64,000 nt of DNA. Source: Clytia hemisphaerica (Eukaryota; Cnidaria; Hydrozoa; Leptothecata; Clytiidae). Of the stretch, positions 1-11,040 are shown piece by piece. Each line of letters starts with the position of its first letter. Position 1 is the stretch's first letter. The position numbers were made by a program, and so were the translations under genes. The notes below the pieces were generated by a model. That model was not told the DNA's origin, searched no databases, and saw nothing but the letters and a program-made list of their open reading frames with translations. The stretch covers positions 1,182,787-1,246,786 of the forward strand of contig CACVBU010000492.1 in NCBI GenBank assembly GCA_902728285.1. Direction: 5' to 3'.

Positions 1-341
1 AAACGTCGTTTGGCTAGATATTTCCGCTTTAAATCAAGTTTTGTTCGTTAGTAGTTGATACATAAATACAAGATAGCTTTCTTCATACTGTTTGTACATA
101 AAAGTTATCTTTAAAGTTCTATTTCAATGATCTTAAGTTATCAAAAATAGCACGAGATCTTTTTTCTTTCAACCGCATTCCGGAAATACTACATTTTTAT
201 ATTTTCGCCTCAAATTTTATTTTTAAAACCCAGAACACAGAAATCGAATTAATGACACCCATAGCCCTGAAGCAAATGTTTCACTCGATCCAAGTACTCA
301 AATCTTCCTTTGATCTGGAGGAGTGGAGAGGATTTTTTTAG

Positions 342-442
342 ATTGGATTCCAAGCCATCACACGCCCGCTACAGTTTGCGATGAAGAATTGACAATCTTG
401 TTTTTTGTGTTTGATACGAACGATGAAGTCGTGCAAAAAACT
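342..442 (+). CDS. Candidate isolated exon, unknown product
   Basis: A 101-nt open stretch is bracketed by a pyrimidine-rich acceptor (gattttttta then g at 341) and a strong donor (gtaagt at 443). In the frame that leaves two leading bases it reads WIPSHHTPATVCDEELTILF and then an acidic tail ending VVQKT, with no stop. The interval is absent from the sister copy at 44053-45680, so it lies in a copy-specific insertion or a copy-2 deletion. No partner exon was found and no family is recognised. Chance splice signals are quite possible. Confidence 0.2.
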
Positions 443-851
443 GTAAGTCTTTTAATATTATAGATAATAGCTTGAAAAAATAATCACCCAGCTTCTTTTT
501 ATCCCCCCAAAAAAATTAATCTTTTCTCCGTTTGAAGAATTTCTATGACCCAATTTCCACTCAATTTGTGTGCCATAATAGGGTATTTATTTCTAAAGTT
601 AAGGGAAACTACCAGGAAGTTTATTTGGCGATATTTGTTTTAATTTGAATCATCTATTGAGACAAGGTGAAGCGTGGCGCTGCAGATCAAATCTGTGTTT
701 TGACTGAACGCGCCAATCTTTATGATTATAAAAGGAACAGTCTGTTTATCGCAACAACTCATGCTAAATACACATTTTTCCGGTTAGCCGTTTCGTATAA
801 AAAGTCACCAAAATTTTGAGTAAACAAACCATCCCATTGGCTAAAAGCAAA

Positions 852-1071
852 GATAGATATATAGATGGATAGATATGCTCTCCGATACATCGGAATGGGT
901 CCTTACCCACGATGGAGTAGGAATCACAGCGCAAGCAGACATTGCAACCCTGCAGATGCGACCTGCCAAGTCAGTCATGGTGTATACCACGACACTCAAA
1001 CTACACGGGAGAACGGATGTCCTCGCAGGTGTAGAACCTCTTGTCTCAGCATGCCACAATCCATTGAATTA
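852..1071 (-). mobile_element. SINE-like retroposon insertion
   Basis: A 220-bp block is present here and absent from the sister copy (near 44743-44760). It is flanked by the direct repeat aaaagcaaa at 843-851 and 1072-1080. On the minus strand it ends in a tetranucleotide tail (tatc/atct repeats, 852-872), as many SINEs do, and it contains ggttctacacc, close to a Pol III B box. A matching A box is weak. Its insertion status is well supported; assignment to SINE is inference. Confidence 0.5.
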
Positions 1072-1201
1072 AAAAGCAAAAACAAAACAATGTGCAGAGT
1101 ATGAGAAAATTTGCTTTCTGTGCTCTTACTCACGTCGATATTTATTCGAGCTGTGATACTCATGGTACCCCCCTCTGGGAGAGGGTATTCTCTGGTTTCA
1201 G

Positions 1202-1430
1202 TCAGTAACGAAAAATAAATACATCGGGACGAGGTTGATGGTTAGCTTCTAGTTTTACCAGATCCTGAATTCCTTCAAGAGCGAGACAAATTTTGTCGAT
1301 GATTTGTTTCTGTCTCTTGTCTTGTCCTTCCATCCCTGTTTTGAAATTTCTTTCCAAAAAACTTGTGTAAATATGCGATTCTGGGTAGCCTTCCACAGGG
1401 GAGGATATTATTATTCGGTGTTTTTCTACA
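1202..1430 (-). pseudogene. Remnant coding frame shared by both segment copies (copy 1)
   Basis: The minus strand is open for about 70 codons, ending ..ANHQPRPDVFIFRY before a stop at 1202. It is rich in charged helix-like sequence (QDKRQKQIIDKICLALEGIQ). The sister copy (44867-45103) encodes the same peptide but shifts frame in the middle. This suggests an ancestral coding exon that was duplicated and is now decaying in at least one copy. No ATG begins the frame, and no family is recognised. Confidence 0.35.
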
Positions 1431-1956
1431 TGTTGTTACCGCTTCGGTAAATATTAAAAAAAACGGTCCAAGTTTTGTAGTCTTTTGTTGAAGATCTTTC
1501 GTATTTTTGCTTTTCTTTACATAGTTCTGGACTAGTTGTGTTGATTGGTCAAGGTCTCCTTCTTTTTACACCTGGCCCAAGTTTTTGTTTCAGTGACCTG
1601 TGACTTGTGACCTGCGTTTTGAACTAGCTGCAATTTTTCAAAATGAAAAAATATGAAAAATTTAACAACAAAGCTGAGCCTGGATTTGATGAATTTCAAA
1701 CAATTTGAGGGTCAAAATAGTAAAATTGGGCGATGCCTAATAAACCTTAATTTTTGTTCTAAAAATAACAGCAGGTTAAGAACAATTTGATGATCAAAGT
1801 GTCATTGAACTACGGCCTCGAAAAATATTCACTGCTGGCTCTTATAAAAAAATATGTAGCAATACTAATCTAACCATACTTAGTGGATGAACAAAATTTT
1901 CTTTCTTTCTTTGTTGACACTGTTCGCCCTCAATATTGAATTAAAGACTATCGAGC

Positions 1957-2212
1957 TACACGTTTTTTTTTTATAAGAACAAACTATATAAGAACATAAG
2001 GCTTCGAGGAAGAAAAATGTAAGAACATTCTAAGAACATTTTAAGGCTTTGGAGACTTAAAAACATGCATTTTCTTAAGAAATTACATCAAAATGCTCAA
2101 AAAATGCTGAAAATAAGAACATTTTAAGAACATTTTTAGGCTTCAAATCCAAAAAACTAAGAACATCCAAAGGCTTCGAAAATTTTTGATGTTCTTATAA
2201 AAAAAACGTGTA
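1957..2212. mobile_element. AT-rich foldback MITE, AAGAACAT type
   Basis: It begins TACACGTTTTTTTTTTATAA and ends with the inverted copy (ttcttataaaaaaaacgtgta), giving TIRs of about 22 bp. The interior repeats 'taagaacat' and 'aaggcttcg' many times. Related elements at 19973-20237 and 22063-22441 have the same ends but a different internal phrase (ttccttat, cagcctc). No clear target-site duplication (TSD) was found. No coding capacity. Confidence 0.6.
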
Positions 2213-2231
2213 CGTAATCCTCAGTCATATT

Positions 2232-2886
2232 TACCTTAAAGGACGAAATTTCGGCAGGAATTTATTTGGTGGATGACGCCAGAATAATTTCAAGTGGTAA
2301 TTAAATTTGTATTATCACCAAAATTAAGTTCAAGTAAATCATAAATCAGCAAAATCCATGAAAAATTGTTCTGTCAAAATTTTTTTCATTAAAATGTCAT
2401 CGGTATAAATTTCGTCGATAAAAAGTGACAAAAAATCGCTTTGTGACAATTCTTTTTACCGATGAATGTTTATTTGCTAGGTAAATTTTCCATCGACGAA
2501 TACTTTTTATTTCGACAAAATTCTTAAATGAAAAAGTGCTGTAATTTTGGTCGGCCTAAATATTTAGTCGGCTCTAATTTTAGTCACCAAGCCAGAATTT
2601 AGTCACTTAGGGCCGACGAAGTTTTGGCCGATAAGATATTCCTTCACTTTAGCGTTCTTATTTCTGAAAATAATTTTTAAAGAAGGGAAAATTCAGAACA
2701 ATAAAGCACGGAAAAATAAACCGCCGAAAACAATATTATTATTCTAGATTAATTGTTCTGTTTATAAGAAAAAAAAAAATTGTATCTTCTATACTTAAAA
2801 ACTGCGAAAGAATATTCGTCGGCAAACAGATTCGTCGTCAAAAAGTGACGAAATTTTCCACCGATGAAATTTCTACCAATAAGGTA
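2232..2886. mobile_element. TACCTTA-type TIR element
   Basis: Ends are tacctt..gaaatttcgg (2232) and the inverted ccgatgaaatttct..aaggta (2886). The interior repeats phrases of the form 'ttcgtcg(g)..aaaaagtgac' and 'ccgatgaa'. The end sequence resembles the inner element of the nest at 19171-21300. A right-end fragment of the same family lies at about 4264-4320. There is no open reading frame of note. Confidence 0.5.
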
Positions 2887-3900
2887 GTAAAATACAAAGA
2901 TTTGGCGGCGGCGTAATAAACTAGGTCATAGTTGCCACTAACTGCCACCGTCTTTTAATACAAACATTTAGTCATTTGAAGGTCCAATAATGTTTTACTA
3001 GTAAATGAAATTTCTCAAGGAGTTTTGTTGCGTATTTAAAGGGACATAAAAGTAGTAAGATGTAAACATTGCGCTAACCACGTGTCATTGAAAGAAACAA
3101 TCAATATTAGTGATAAAAACAAACTTGAAAACAATAGAAACAAAGAAAGTCTGCCATATTTGTTATGGTTTAATGTTTTGACATGTGACATTTGTTTTGA
3201 TTTTGTATCCCCACAGGAAAAAATCCTCGATTCCCAAATTTGTAATTTCCCACAATGGTAGCTCGAAAATTCGAATATTTCATGTTTCCTCAAAATCAAT
3301 GCTGAGCCTGAAACAACTCAATTTCAAGCAATTTAGGGGTCAAAGTAATAAAAATTGGGTATAATGCCTAAAATACGTCACTTACATCCTATTAATAAGA
3401 ACATGATTAGAGGCTCAAAAGTGCAACAAAAAAAAAGAACAGTCGAGGCTCAGAAAATGCAAAAGAAGAAAAAAAATCTCATATATACTGGGAAACATTA
3501 TCATATTCTAAAAGAACATTGAAAGGAAAAAATTCCCCTAGCAGAAGGCATTTTATAATTTTCAAAAGCATGCTGCAAAAGCAAAAAAATGTCACATAAT
3601 TGGTAGTCTAGCATGCTAGACGACTTAACTCAGTAAAAAATATGAAGTAGAAAACTTGACAGGAGCATCAATATAGTTTATTTTAACCATATCCCGACAT
3701 AAAAATTTCTCGCTTTCCACAAAAACGTTATAAACGACTGGATTCCCAGTCTACATAATTGGTATTCATAATTAAATATTTCCCGTTTTCCAAAAGGGAA
3801 ATATTTGTTAAAACGGGCTTTCTCCATAATAATATTCAGTGTCAAAACGCCTTCCGTACGCCCTGACTGACGCCCGTTTTAGCGCCTAAAGAAACTCTAA
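2887..3900. other. No gene seen; small dispersed-repeat match
   Basis: AT-rich sequence without a supportable exon. 3300-3375 is a diverged copy of 1672-1745 (shared gctgagcctg..aatttcaa.caattt.ggggtcaaa). Confidence 0.5.
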
Positions 3901-4263
3901 TTTATAAGAATCAAATCAATATCTCTTGATTGAAGGCAATATGCCTTTCGGTAATTAGTTCTTACAAAGTAAACAAAGGATGGCGAAAAAGATAAGCATA
4001 TTTAATTTTATTATAAGCATCTACTTTATAAGAATCAAATCAATAACCCTTGATTGAAGGCAATATGCCTTTCGGTAATTAGTCCTTACAAAGTAAACAA
4101 AGGATGGCGAAAAAGATGAGCATATTTATTTTTATTATAAGCATCTACTTTATAAGAATCAAACAAATAACTCTTGATTGAAGGCAATATATCTTTCGGT
4201 AATTAGTTATTATAAAGTAAACAAAGGATGGCGAAAAAGATGAGCATATTAATTTTTATCATA
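3901..4263. repeat. 124-bp tandem repeat, about 3 copies
   Basis: The phrase tttataagaatcaaatcaat starts at 3901, 4025 and 4149 (last copy slightly changed), giving a period of 124 bp. Each copy also holds aaggcaatatgcctttcggt. A diverged fourth start (tctataagaatcaaattaat) follows near 4330, after an inserted fragment at about 4264-4325. Confidence 0.85.
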
Positions 4264-5595
4264 ACAAAATTTCGTCACTTTTCCCCGACGAAGTTTCTCC
4301 TGATAAGGTATTTTTCTTATAAGCATAATACTCTATAAGAATCAAATTAATAACTCTTTTTAGATGGTGACACATGCCCTTCAGTTATTAGTTCTTAAGA
4401 ATTAAACAACCATTGTTCGTAAATCGATCTTATCTTTTTAGCGATTTTGAGCCTCGTTGTTCATATTTATTTATTCATTCATTCATTCATTCATATTTAT
4501 TTATTCATTTTGGTTGGTTTTACTGGATATATCTTTTAAAATATTTTTTTTTAAGTTCTTTTAGATTATCATTTTTTCTCGGAATAGGTATTTGATGCCC
4601 ATTAGGCATTGACGCTAGCTAGTAAACTTCAGTGACATTGACTTTCTAATATTTCTCAGACATCACGATAAGAAAATTCAAACCTTCGTTTCTCAACCTT
4701 TCTTCTTTGAACTTGGATAATTTATAATCGCTTTTCTTTAAATTTGATTTTAAAATCGATTTGCAAAATGAAGAGCCTTCTTGGTCACAGATATCCCTGA
4801 GCGACTGTATCTTTTGCCAAGCCAAGGCAGGTGAAACAGAATACTCCACCATATTTGCTGAAAGTAGACCACGGTGGAAACCTATGTTTTGACTGTTCAT
4901 ATTTATTTGACACTGTAAATACACTGTAATGAATTTAGATTTTCAAGGATCGCGCGATCTTCATTAAGATGACGAATTATTTTGCGTCAAATCGGGAAAG
5001 AAAAGCTGTATTTAGTGTTTCATATAAAATATCTGTGAGTTTTGCCCGATGGAGGAGAGCTTCTAAATAATCTTTAATCTGCTTTAATGGGATAGAATTT
5101 CACGGGGATTAGCTTTCGCAGTAATGTTTAGTAGCATCAAGTATGTATATTTACAAACAGTATGTATGATTTGGCAGTAAAAGGCACAAAACAGTTAAAA
5201 TATTATCTCCCAAATAGTACCATCTGCAAAGATAAGTCCCAATAAGTCACCGCGAACTCTTTGAAATTTCACAGATGAGCAAACCGCGAAATTAAATTAC
5301 CGCAAGAATTTATCCTATTAAAGCGTTTATAGATGAATGGAAAAACTTAGATTAACCCTATTTTTAGCTTCTGAAAACTTTTTGATAATACTTTGTTTAG
5401 ATGCTCGTAATGCAGGTTTACTAGAAAATAGTTTCACTCTTTGGTCATAGTATCACAAGGCTTCAGATCTTGTTCAGATCTAATTTCTTTCATTTTAGAG
5501 TAGTTTTATGCTTTTTCGCAAGCAGAAGCACTTTTTTTAAATGTGATTTTCAAAGGCGTGCCTAGATCGATGAACGTCGGAACTTCCAGGAAAGC
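4264..5595. other. Intergenic, repeat fragments only
   Basis: 4264-4320 is a right-end fragment of the TACCTTA family. A short (attc)n run lies near 4468-4505. A 92-codon minus-strand open frame at 4646-4924 has somewhat protein-like composition, but no recognised motif and no splice context, so I do not call it a gene. Confidence 0.45.
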
Positions 5596-7136
5596 CTTTC
5601 TTACCTCTACCACTAGATTTAGAGACGCCCTTGATCGGGCAACTACATATGGATACTGGATAAAAAATTGATTACAATTTTCAAAGATGTGTTATAATCT
5701 TAAAATACTAAAATATTAAGTGAAATAAATTTTCCACGATATACTAAGCATATTGATATATAATAATAGGGGTTAATGATATTATCTACAAAACGTTTCT
5801 CTAAAGGATCTAATTTTCACATTTTTGGGTGTCTACCAGGAAATGCAATTTTTACTAAGATCCTCAAAAACCCCTAGGAATATAAAAAAATTTCGGTAAA
5901 AAGTGGGTGTCAACTGCGAATAAATAAGTTCCGCAAAAATTAGTTCTATTGCGGAGAAGATTTCTAGAGTTTTACAAAATTCTATTTATCTTCATCATCT
6001 TAGGGGCCGTCCACGAGTACCCCCTCCCCCTGTACGCAAGCGTACGCAAATGGCTATACCCCCCTCTGGTAAGTACCTACTTTTTCATTCACCCCCCCCC
6101 TCGGTTGAAGAAAATTTCGAAATCAAATCGTCTGGTTCGGACCTTTATTTCATACATGAAACTCAATGTTTATCAGGAAACTTTTTCTTTTCCTTGATAT
6201 GTATAAGAAGTGTAAAAGTCGGCAAAAAAAACAAGCGAAAAAAGGCTATGAAAAAGTTTTCTCTGCGTACGTACATTTTCCTTTGACCCCTCCCCTCCCC
6301 CTGTACGCAAGCATACGCTTTCGAGAAGACCCGCCCCTTCCCCCTTATTGCGTACTTACTGTATGGACGGCCCCTTACTAAGATAGAAGTTTTATTTTTT
6401 ATTTTAAATGGTCATGTTTTTATTCTAACGACTCAATAGTCTTTTATGAGAATTAGAAGCAAGATGAGCTTCGTGATTCATAAAAAAGCTTCAATTTTGA
6501 GTCTTGAAATATTTTTAAGTGATTCTTAAATTTTAAAAGAGCAAGGACTTTCTTACCTCCACCACTAGATTTAGAGACGCCCTTGATCGGGCAACTATGG
6601 ATACTGGATAAAAAATTGATTATAATTTTCAAAGATGTGTTATAATCTTAAAATACTAAAATATTAAGTGAGATAAATTTTCCACGATATACTAAGCATA
6701 TTGATATATAATAATAGTGGTTATGGTATTATCTACAAAACATTACTCTAAGGGAACTAATTTTCACATTTTTGGGTGTCTACCAGGAAATGCAATTTTT
6801 ACTAAGAACCTACTTAAAAACCCCTAGGAATATAAAAAAATTTCGGTAAAAAGTGGGTGTCAACTGCGAATAAATAAGTTCCGCGAAAATTAGTTCCATT
6901 GAGGAGAAGATTTCTTGAGTTTTACAAAATTCTATTCATCTTCATCATCTTACTTAGATATAGAAGCTTTATTTGGAAACATTTTTTTCTAAAATGGTCA
7001 TGTTTTTATTCGAACGACTCAATAGTATTTAATGAGAATTAGAAGTAAAATGAGCTTCGTGATTAAAGAAAAAAGCTTCGATTTTGAGTCTTAAAATATT
7101 CTTAAGTGATTCTTAAATTTTAAAAGAGCAAGGACA
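5596..7136. repeat. Tandem duplication, unit about 0.58 kb, two copies
   Basis: Copy A (5596-6547) and copy B (6548-7136) align along their whole length, from 'ctttcttacctc.accacta' to 'taaaagagcaaggac'. Both contain agagacgcccttgatcgggc and tttttgggtgtctaccagga. Copy A is longer only because a MITE (6003-6374) sits in it; copy B has the uninterrupted site at 6950-6952. The MITE therefore most simply arrived after the duplication. Confidence 0.9.
6003..6374. mobile_element. PIF/Harbinger-like MITE with TTA target duplication
   Basis: A 372-bp insertion begins GGGGCCGTCCA and ends TGGACGGCCCC. It is flanked by TTA on both sides (6000-6002, 6375-6377). The sister repeat copy has a single TTA and no insert, which proves the boundaries. 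A 3-bp TTA/TAA duplication with a GG-starting TIR fits the PIF/Harbinger superfamily; that assignment is from established knowledge. The interior repeats 'cccctcccc(ct)gtacgcaag' near both ends and has no transposase. Confidence 0.85.
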
Positions 7137-7552
7137 TTTTTCTATTGAATGAATGGTCAAGATACTCTTTGTTATAAGCATACGGGAAAATCGGGTCGAG
7201 GCTTTATCAAGCTCAGCAATATTTCATTTCAGCCTCAAGTTATGCTTAGCATTATGCTTACATTTAGCGATTTTGAGCCTAAGCATGCTTATAAACGTTA
7301 TGCTTATAAAAAAAGAGTGTATATTTTTTTCCCTTGAGTTTCATGTCAAACATACGAAGAAGAAAAAACAAATAAAAAATTATTATTACTAATTGAAAAA
7401 AAAATTATGAAATAATATGTTAGGCTTAGCATTATTTTTGAAAACTATTAAGAATTTTGCATTTTTGAGTCTAATGAATCTTATAGAAAGAATTCTTATA
7501 AAAAATGTGTATATATGTCATGCACTTTATATTTGCAAGCTACTGTAGTGTA
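7137..7552. other. AT-rich, AAGCAT-phrase foldback remnant
   Basis: No gene. 7195-7330 repeats 'ttatgctta', 'taagcat' and 'gagcctaag' and ends cttataaaaaaagagtgtat, resembling the right end of the ACACGTTTT foldback family but with a different internal phrase. Confidence 0.4.
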
Positions 7553-7558
7553 TTTATT
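7553..7558 (-). promoter_or_regulatory. Probable polyadenylation signal AATAAA
   Basis: The minus strand reads AATAAA about 100 nt downstream of the stop of the HEPN/NB-ARC/TPR exon, the expected place for its 3' end signal. Confidence 0.5.
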
Positions 7559-7660
7559 TTGGCTTTTTTTACATTTTGTGTTTGATAAAAAGGCTACTTT
7601 TGGCGGGTATATTTAATTTGGCGGTTTATGAATTTTGTTAATATCAGTGGAAGCGAAGAT

Positions 7661-10600
7661 TTAAGGCCTAATGCTATCTCTATCTCTAATGCTATTTCTA
7701 CATCTTGACAAAATATATTTTGCTTGTTTACTCAAGTTATGCTCACCACCAATCAGATCGCACCATTTCATTTGCTCCTCCAGTAAAGAAACAGCAGATA
7801 AATAGTCTTTATTATTTCCATAGTCTGAAGCTAAATTGATTATTGTTTTTACGATTTGTTCCGGGTCTTCAGGATACAGTTTGATACGATTTTCTAAAAC
7901 TTTTTGATGTAGAGCTATAGCTTTGTTAAGTTCGTTTGTTTTACAGTAATCGTTCGCTAAACTATTCATAATGGCCAATAAATTTTTATGAATTTCATCC
8001 TTGTCCAATTGTTTTGATAAGATTATTTCTTGAATTCTAATTGCTTCATGAATTTTGTCAATATTTCTGTAAGTGCTCGCAAGGTTTAAAAAAGCTATTA
8101 TCATATCTTTGTCCTCATGTCCCACCTTTTCATACCCACTGATCAATATCTCCTCGAATTCTTCAGCGTTTTTTATATCCCTGCTTTGTAGTGAAATGAT
8201 ACGAGAATACACCAATAGTGTTAACTGATGGTCCTTGCCAAGAATGTCGATTCTCCTATTCATAACATCTGTATATAACTCGATCGCTTTGATATAATCG
8301 TTCCGCATCCTGTAGCAATCGGCAAGAAAACATTTTGTGTTTAATGTTTTCTCGTGATTTTCACCCAATGTATAGATTCTTCTATTCATAACATCTGTAA
8401 ATAACTCGATTGCTTTGATGTAATCGTTCTGCATCCTGTAGCAATCGGCAATAAAAAATTTTGTGTTTAATGTTCCCTCGTGGTTTTCACCCAACGTATG
8501 CATTGTCCTATTCATAACATCTGTATAAAACTCGATTGCTTTGATGTAATCGTTCTGCATCCTGTAGCAATGGGCAAGAAAATATTTTATTTCTAATGTT
8601 TCCTCGTGGTTTTCACCCAATGTATGGATTCTCTTATTCATAACATCTGTAGATAAATCGATTGCTTTTGAATATTCTTTGATTTTTAAATAATCATTAG
8701 CTAAGTTGGTTTTTGTTTTTCGTGTAATCTCATTGTTTTCACCAAAAACTTGATTGTTACTTATTACTTTTTCACCCAATGAAATCGCCTTTTCGTGATC
8801 ACTCATGTTTGAATAATCACTCATCAGGTTATGCATAGTAATTAGTGTGAGTTCATCATATTCACCATAAAGTTCAGATTGTTCCTTGTAAACCTCTTCA
8901 TGCATCTCCAAGCTTTTCTTGTGGTTGCCAATCTCTTGATAAAATGATGCAAGGTTGCTTTTCACTGCTAGAACGAATCGCATATTTATGGTGTCCACTT
9001 TGGACGATGATAATATTTCTTCTAATATTTTGATAGCGTCTGTGCACCTTTCCAAATCTTTTAAAATGATTGCTTGGCTATTCTTAACAGCGATAAAGTC
9101 CAACTCGTTTGAAAGTTCACATTTTGTAATAATTCTGTCAATGATTGTCAAAGCAGCTTCAGACCTTTGTTTTACTTTCGCGATGTCTTTTATTTCAGTA
9201 ACATAATCGATCATCTCTTTATAAAAGCTTTCGTCATCAACTTCAGTTGTTAAGATTTCAAAGAAATGATTAAAATATTCTTTCGCAAAGTCAACATGAT
9301 GAATAGAACGAACTTTTTTTTCACTGTCAATTTCTTTAAAGAAAGCTTTTAAACACTTGATAAGATAAGCGATTTCATTAGTTTTACTCAACGTAAGGAC
9401 AGTTGCTTGAATCAACGAATGAATGGTCACAATTATTCCATTGTCAGTGTTTCGTTTATTTATAATCGATGCACTTTCTAACTGGTGAAGGGCAGAATCA
9501 AGATCAATTTTAGATGATTCTCTCGCATCGAGTATACGGACAACATTCATTGAAATTTCTTCGCTTCTCAAATAACACATTCGGTTTAGAATCTCAATAG
9601 CCAGTTTAGAGTCTTCATCCTGCTCTGAGAGACGTTTAAGATTGATCTCGATGGCAGCAATGGTTGAGACGCCGTGATGGGTTTTCGATATCGGTTTCTT
9701 GAGGACGTTGGCTGTTTCCGATTTCAACAATTCGATAAATTCTTCAGAGGTCATCGTTGTATTGTTCAAAGCTGATATGACCTGCTGAAGACCAAGGGGA
9801 TGTCCCTGAATCAAGTCATCGATGTCCTTGATGTGTTGGTTGGTAAGATTGGCTCTACACTGTTCAGTTAATAGTGTTTTTGATTCTACTACAGTTAACC
9901 TTTTCACAGCGATTTTCTCAAAATCTGGAGTAGGAAAGTCTTTCTTTTGTGATGTAATCAAAGCTGTGTATTTGTTGTACGGCGGTAGAAAATTTTTGAT
10001 GACGTTAAATTCCCATGCGTCGTCAAAAACAAATAAAGGTTCAATGTCGTCAAGGTAACCATAAACGCTGGCGATGATGGTTGGCATACTGTTTATATTT
10101 TGATGTTCGTCTCGGATTTCTAAATTCAATTGTTCAGCAAGTTCGATAAACGCTTTATTAAGTGAGTCTTCGCTTTCACTTTTTAACCATATCACATTCT
10201 CGTTAAAGTGTTTTCCGTAAACCACTACGTATCGTCTAACGATCTCCGATTTTCCTGTTCCAGCAGCTGCGTGCAAGACGACACGGTAGGCCTTGGCGTT
10301 ATTGTGTTTGATTAGCTGGTCAATCTGTTTCAAGATGTCCTCTCTACCGGTAAAACTTGCGACGGCCTTGGTGAAGCCATACCTTAATGGTGAAAGAAGA
10401 TCATCAATCTCTTGTTGCGGTACCCCTAAAGCGATCAGTGACGGTACGATAAATTGATAAGCTTCTTGGTACGACTTATTCTCCATATACATGGTTGAAT
10501 GATGACCGATATTTCTACCAATACTCATTCTTTTGCAATGTGCTCCGCGTTTAATGTCGGTGTTGTCCGGCCGTTTCTGCCATCCGGTTAAAGGTGGATC

Positions 10601-10917
10601 CACTTTGGGACAGAAATGAATGATCAGAAAGTCCAATAAAGTACTATCGAAAGTATCAGAATAAGTTTCGTCGGTGTTTTGTGGAAGTAATTTGAAGTAT
10701 TGTTGTGCTGACAATGTTTTATCAGTGAAACACATTTTTTCCACTTGTGGTTTAAGTTTTTTGAATTTTTGATAAAGGAGTTCGGGGTCTCGAGGGAAAG
10801 CTTCGTGGAAGAGTTTTCTCTTGACAACCTCACATTTATCAATAAGCACTCTCATTTTTCGAGCGTTCTTTCGGTTCTCTCCTGTCCTTATCGACTTGTC
10901 CGGTGTTGGTGGTGCAG
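7661..10917 (-). CDS. HEPN / NB-ARC / TPR STAND-type protein, main exon
   Basis: Probable intracellular STAND sensor: the NB-ARC ATPase switches state and TPRs bind partner or ligand. From the first ATG (10855) the exon encodes 1064 residues. Residues about 70-145 match a DZIP3-like HEPN domain (FDSTLLDFLI, TGW, and RNIGH at 114-118, the HEPN R..H motif). NB-ARC follows: P-loop AAAGTGKS 196-203, Walker B LFVFDDAW 274-281, ITSQ 300-303 (family usually has Arg at the last position), GHPLGL 351-356. TPRs run from about 600 to 1050 with a 42-residue period; 769-810, 811-852 and 853-894 are nearly identical. The frame stays open 20 codons above that ATG to an acceptor (attatag, then exon from 10917), so an upstream exon is expected and the ATG may not be the start. 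Uninterrupted and apparently intact. Ligand unknown. Confidence 0.9.
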
Positions 10918-11008
10918 CTATAATGGAAAAATCATTAGATTAATATTAGCAGCTAGCAGCCCTGTTAGCTACACTAGACATCACGGCTTTCTTTCTATGC
11001 AGTAAAAC

Positions 11009-11040
11009 GTTTATTCAGTTTTAATTAAAACTGAATAAAC
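11009..11040. other. 32-bp perfect palindrome
   Basis: gtttattcagttttaa followed directly by its exact inverted complement ttaaaactgaataaac. It lies about 90 bp upstream of the main-exon acceptor of the HEPN/NB-ARC/TPR gene, inside the presumed intron. Function unknown. Confidence 0.8.

Larger units (their letters stand above)
1..1873. repeat. Dispersed duplicated segment, copy 1
   Basis: This stretch matches 44053-45680 over most of its length, in the same orientation. Both begin at aaacgtcgtttggctagata and end near 'tatgtagcaatatt'. Differences are discrete: copy 1 has extra sequence at about 305-722 and 852-1071, and copy 2 has extra sequence at 45496-45645. The left end of copy 1 is cut by the window edge. 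The unit carries a remnant minus-strand reading frame (1202-1430). About 75 bases at 1672-1745 recur at 3300-3375 and 45325-45395, so parts of the unit are dispersed separately. Confidence 0.85.
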
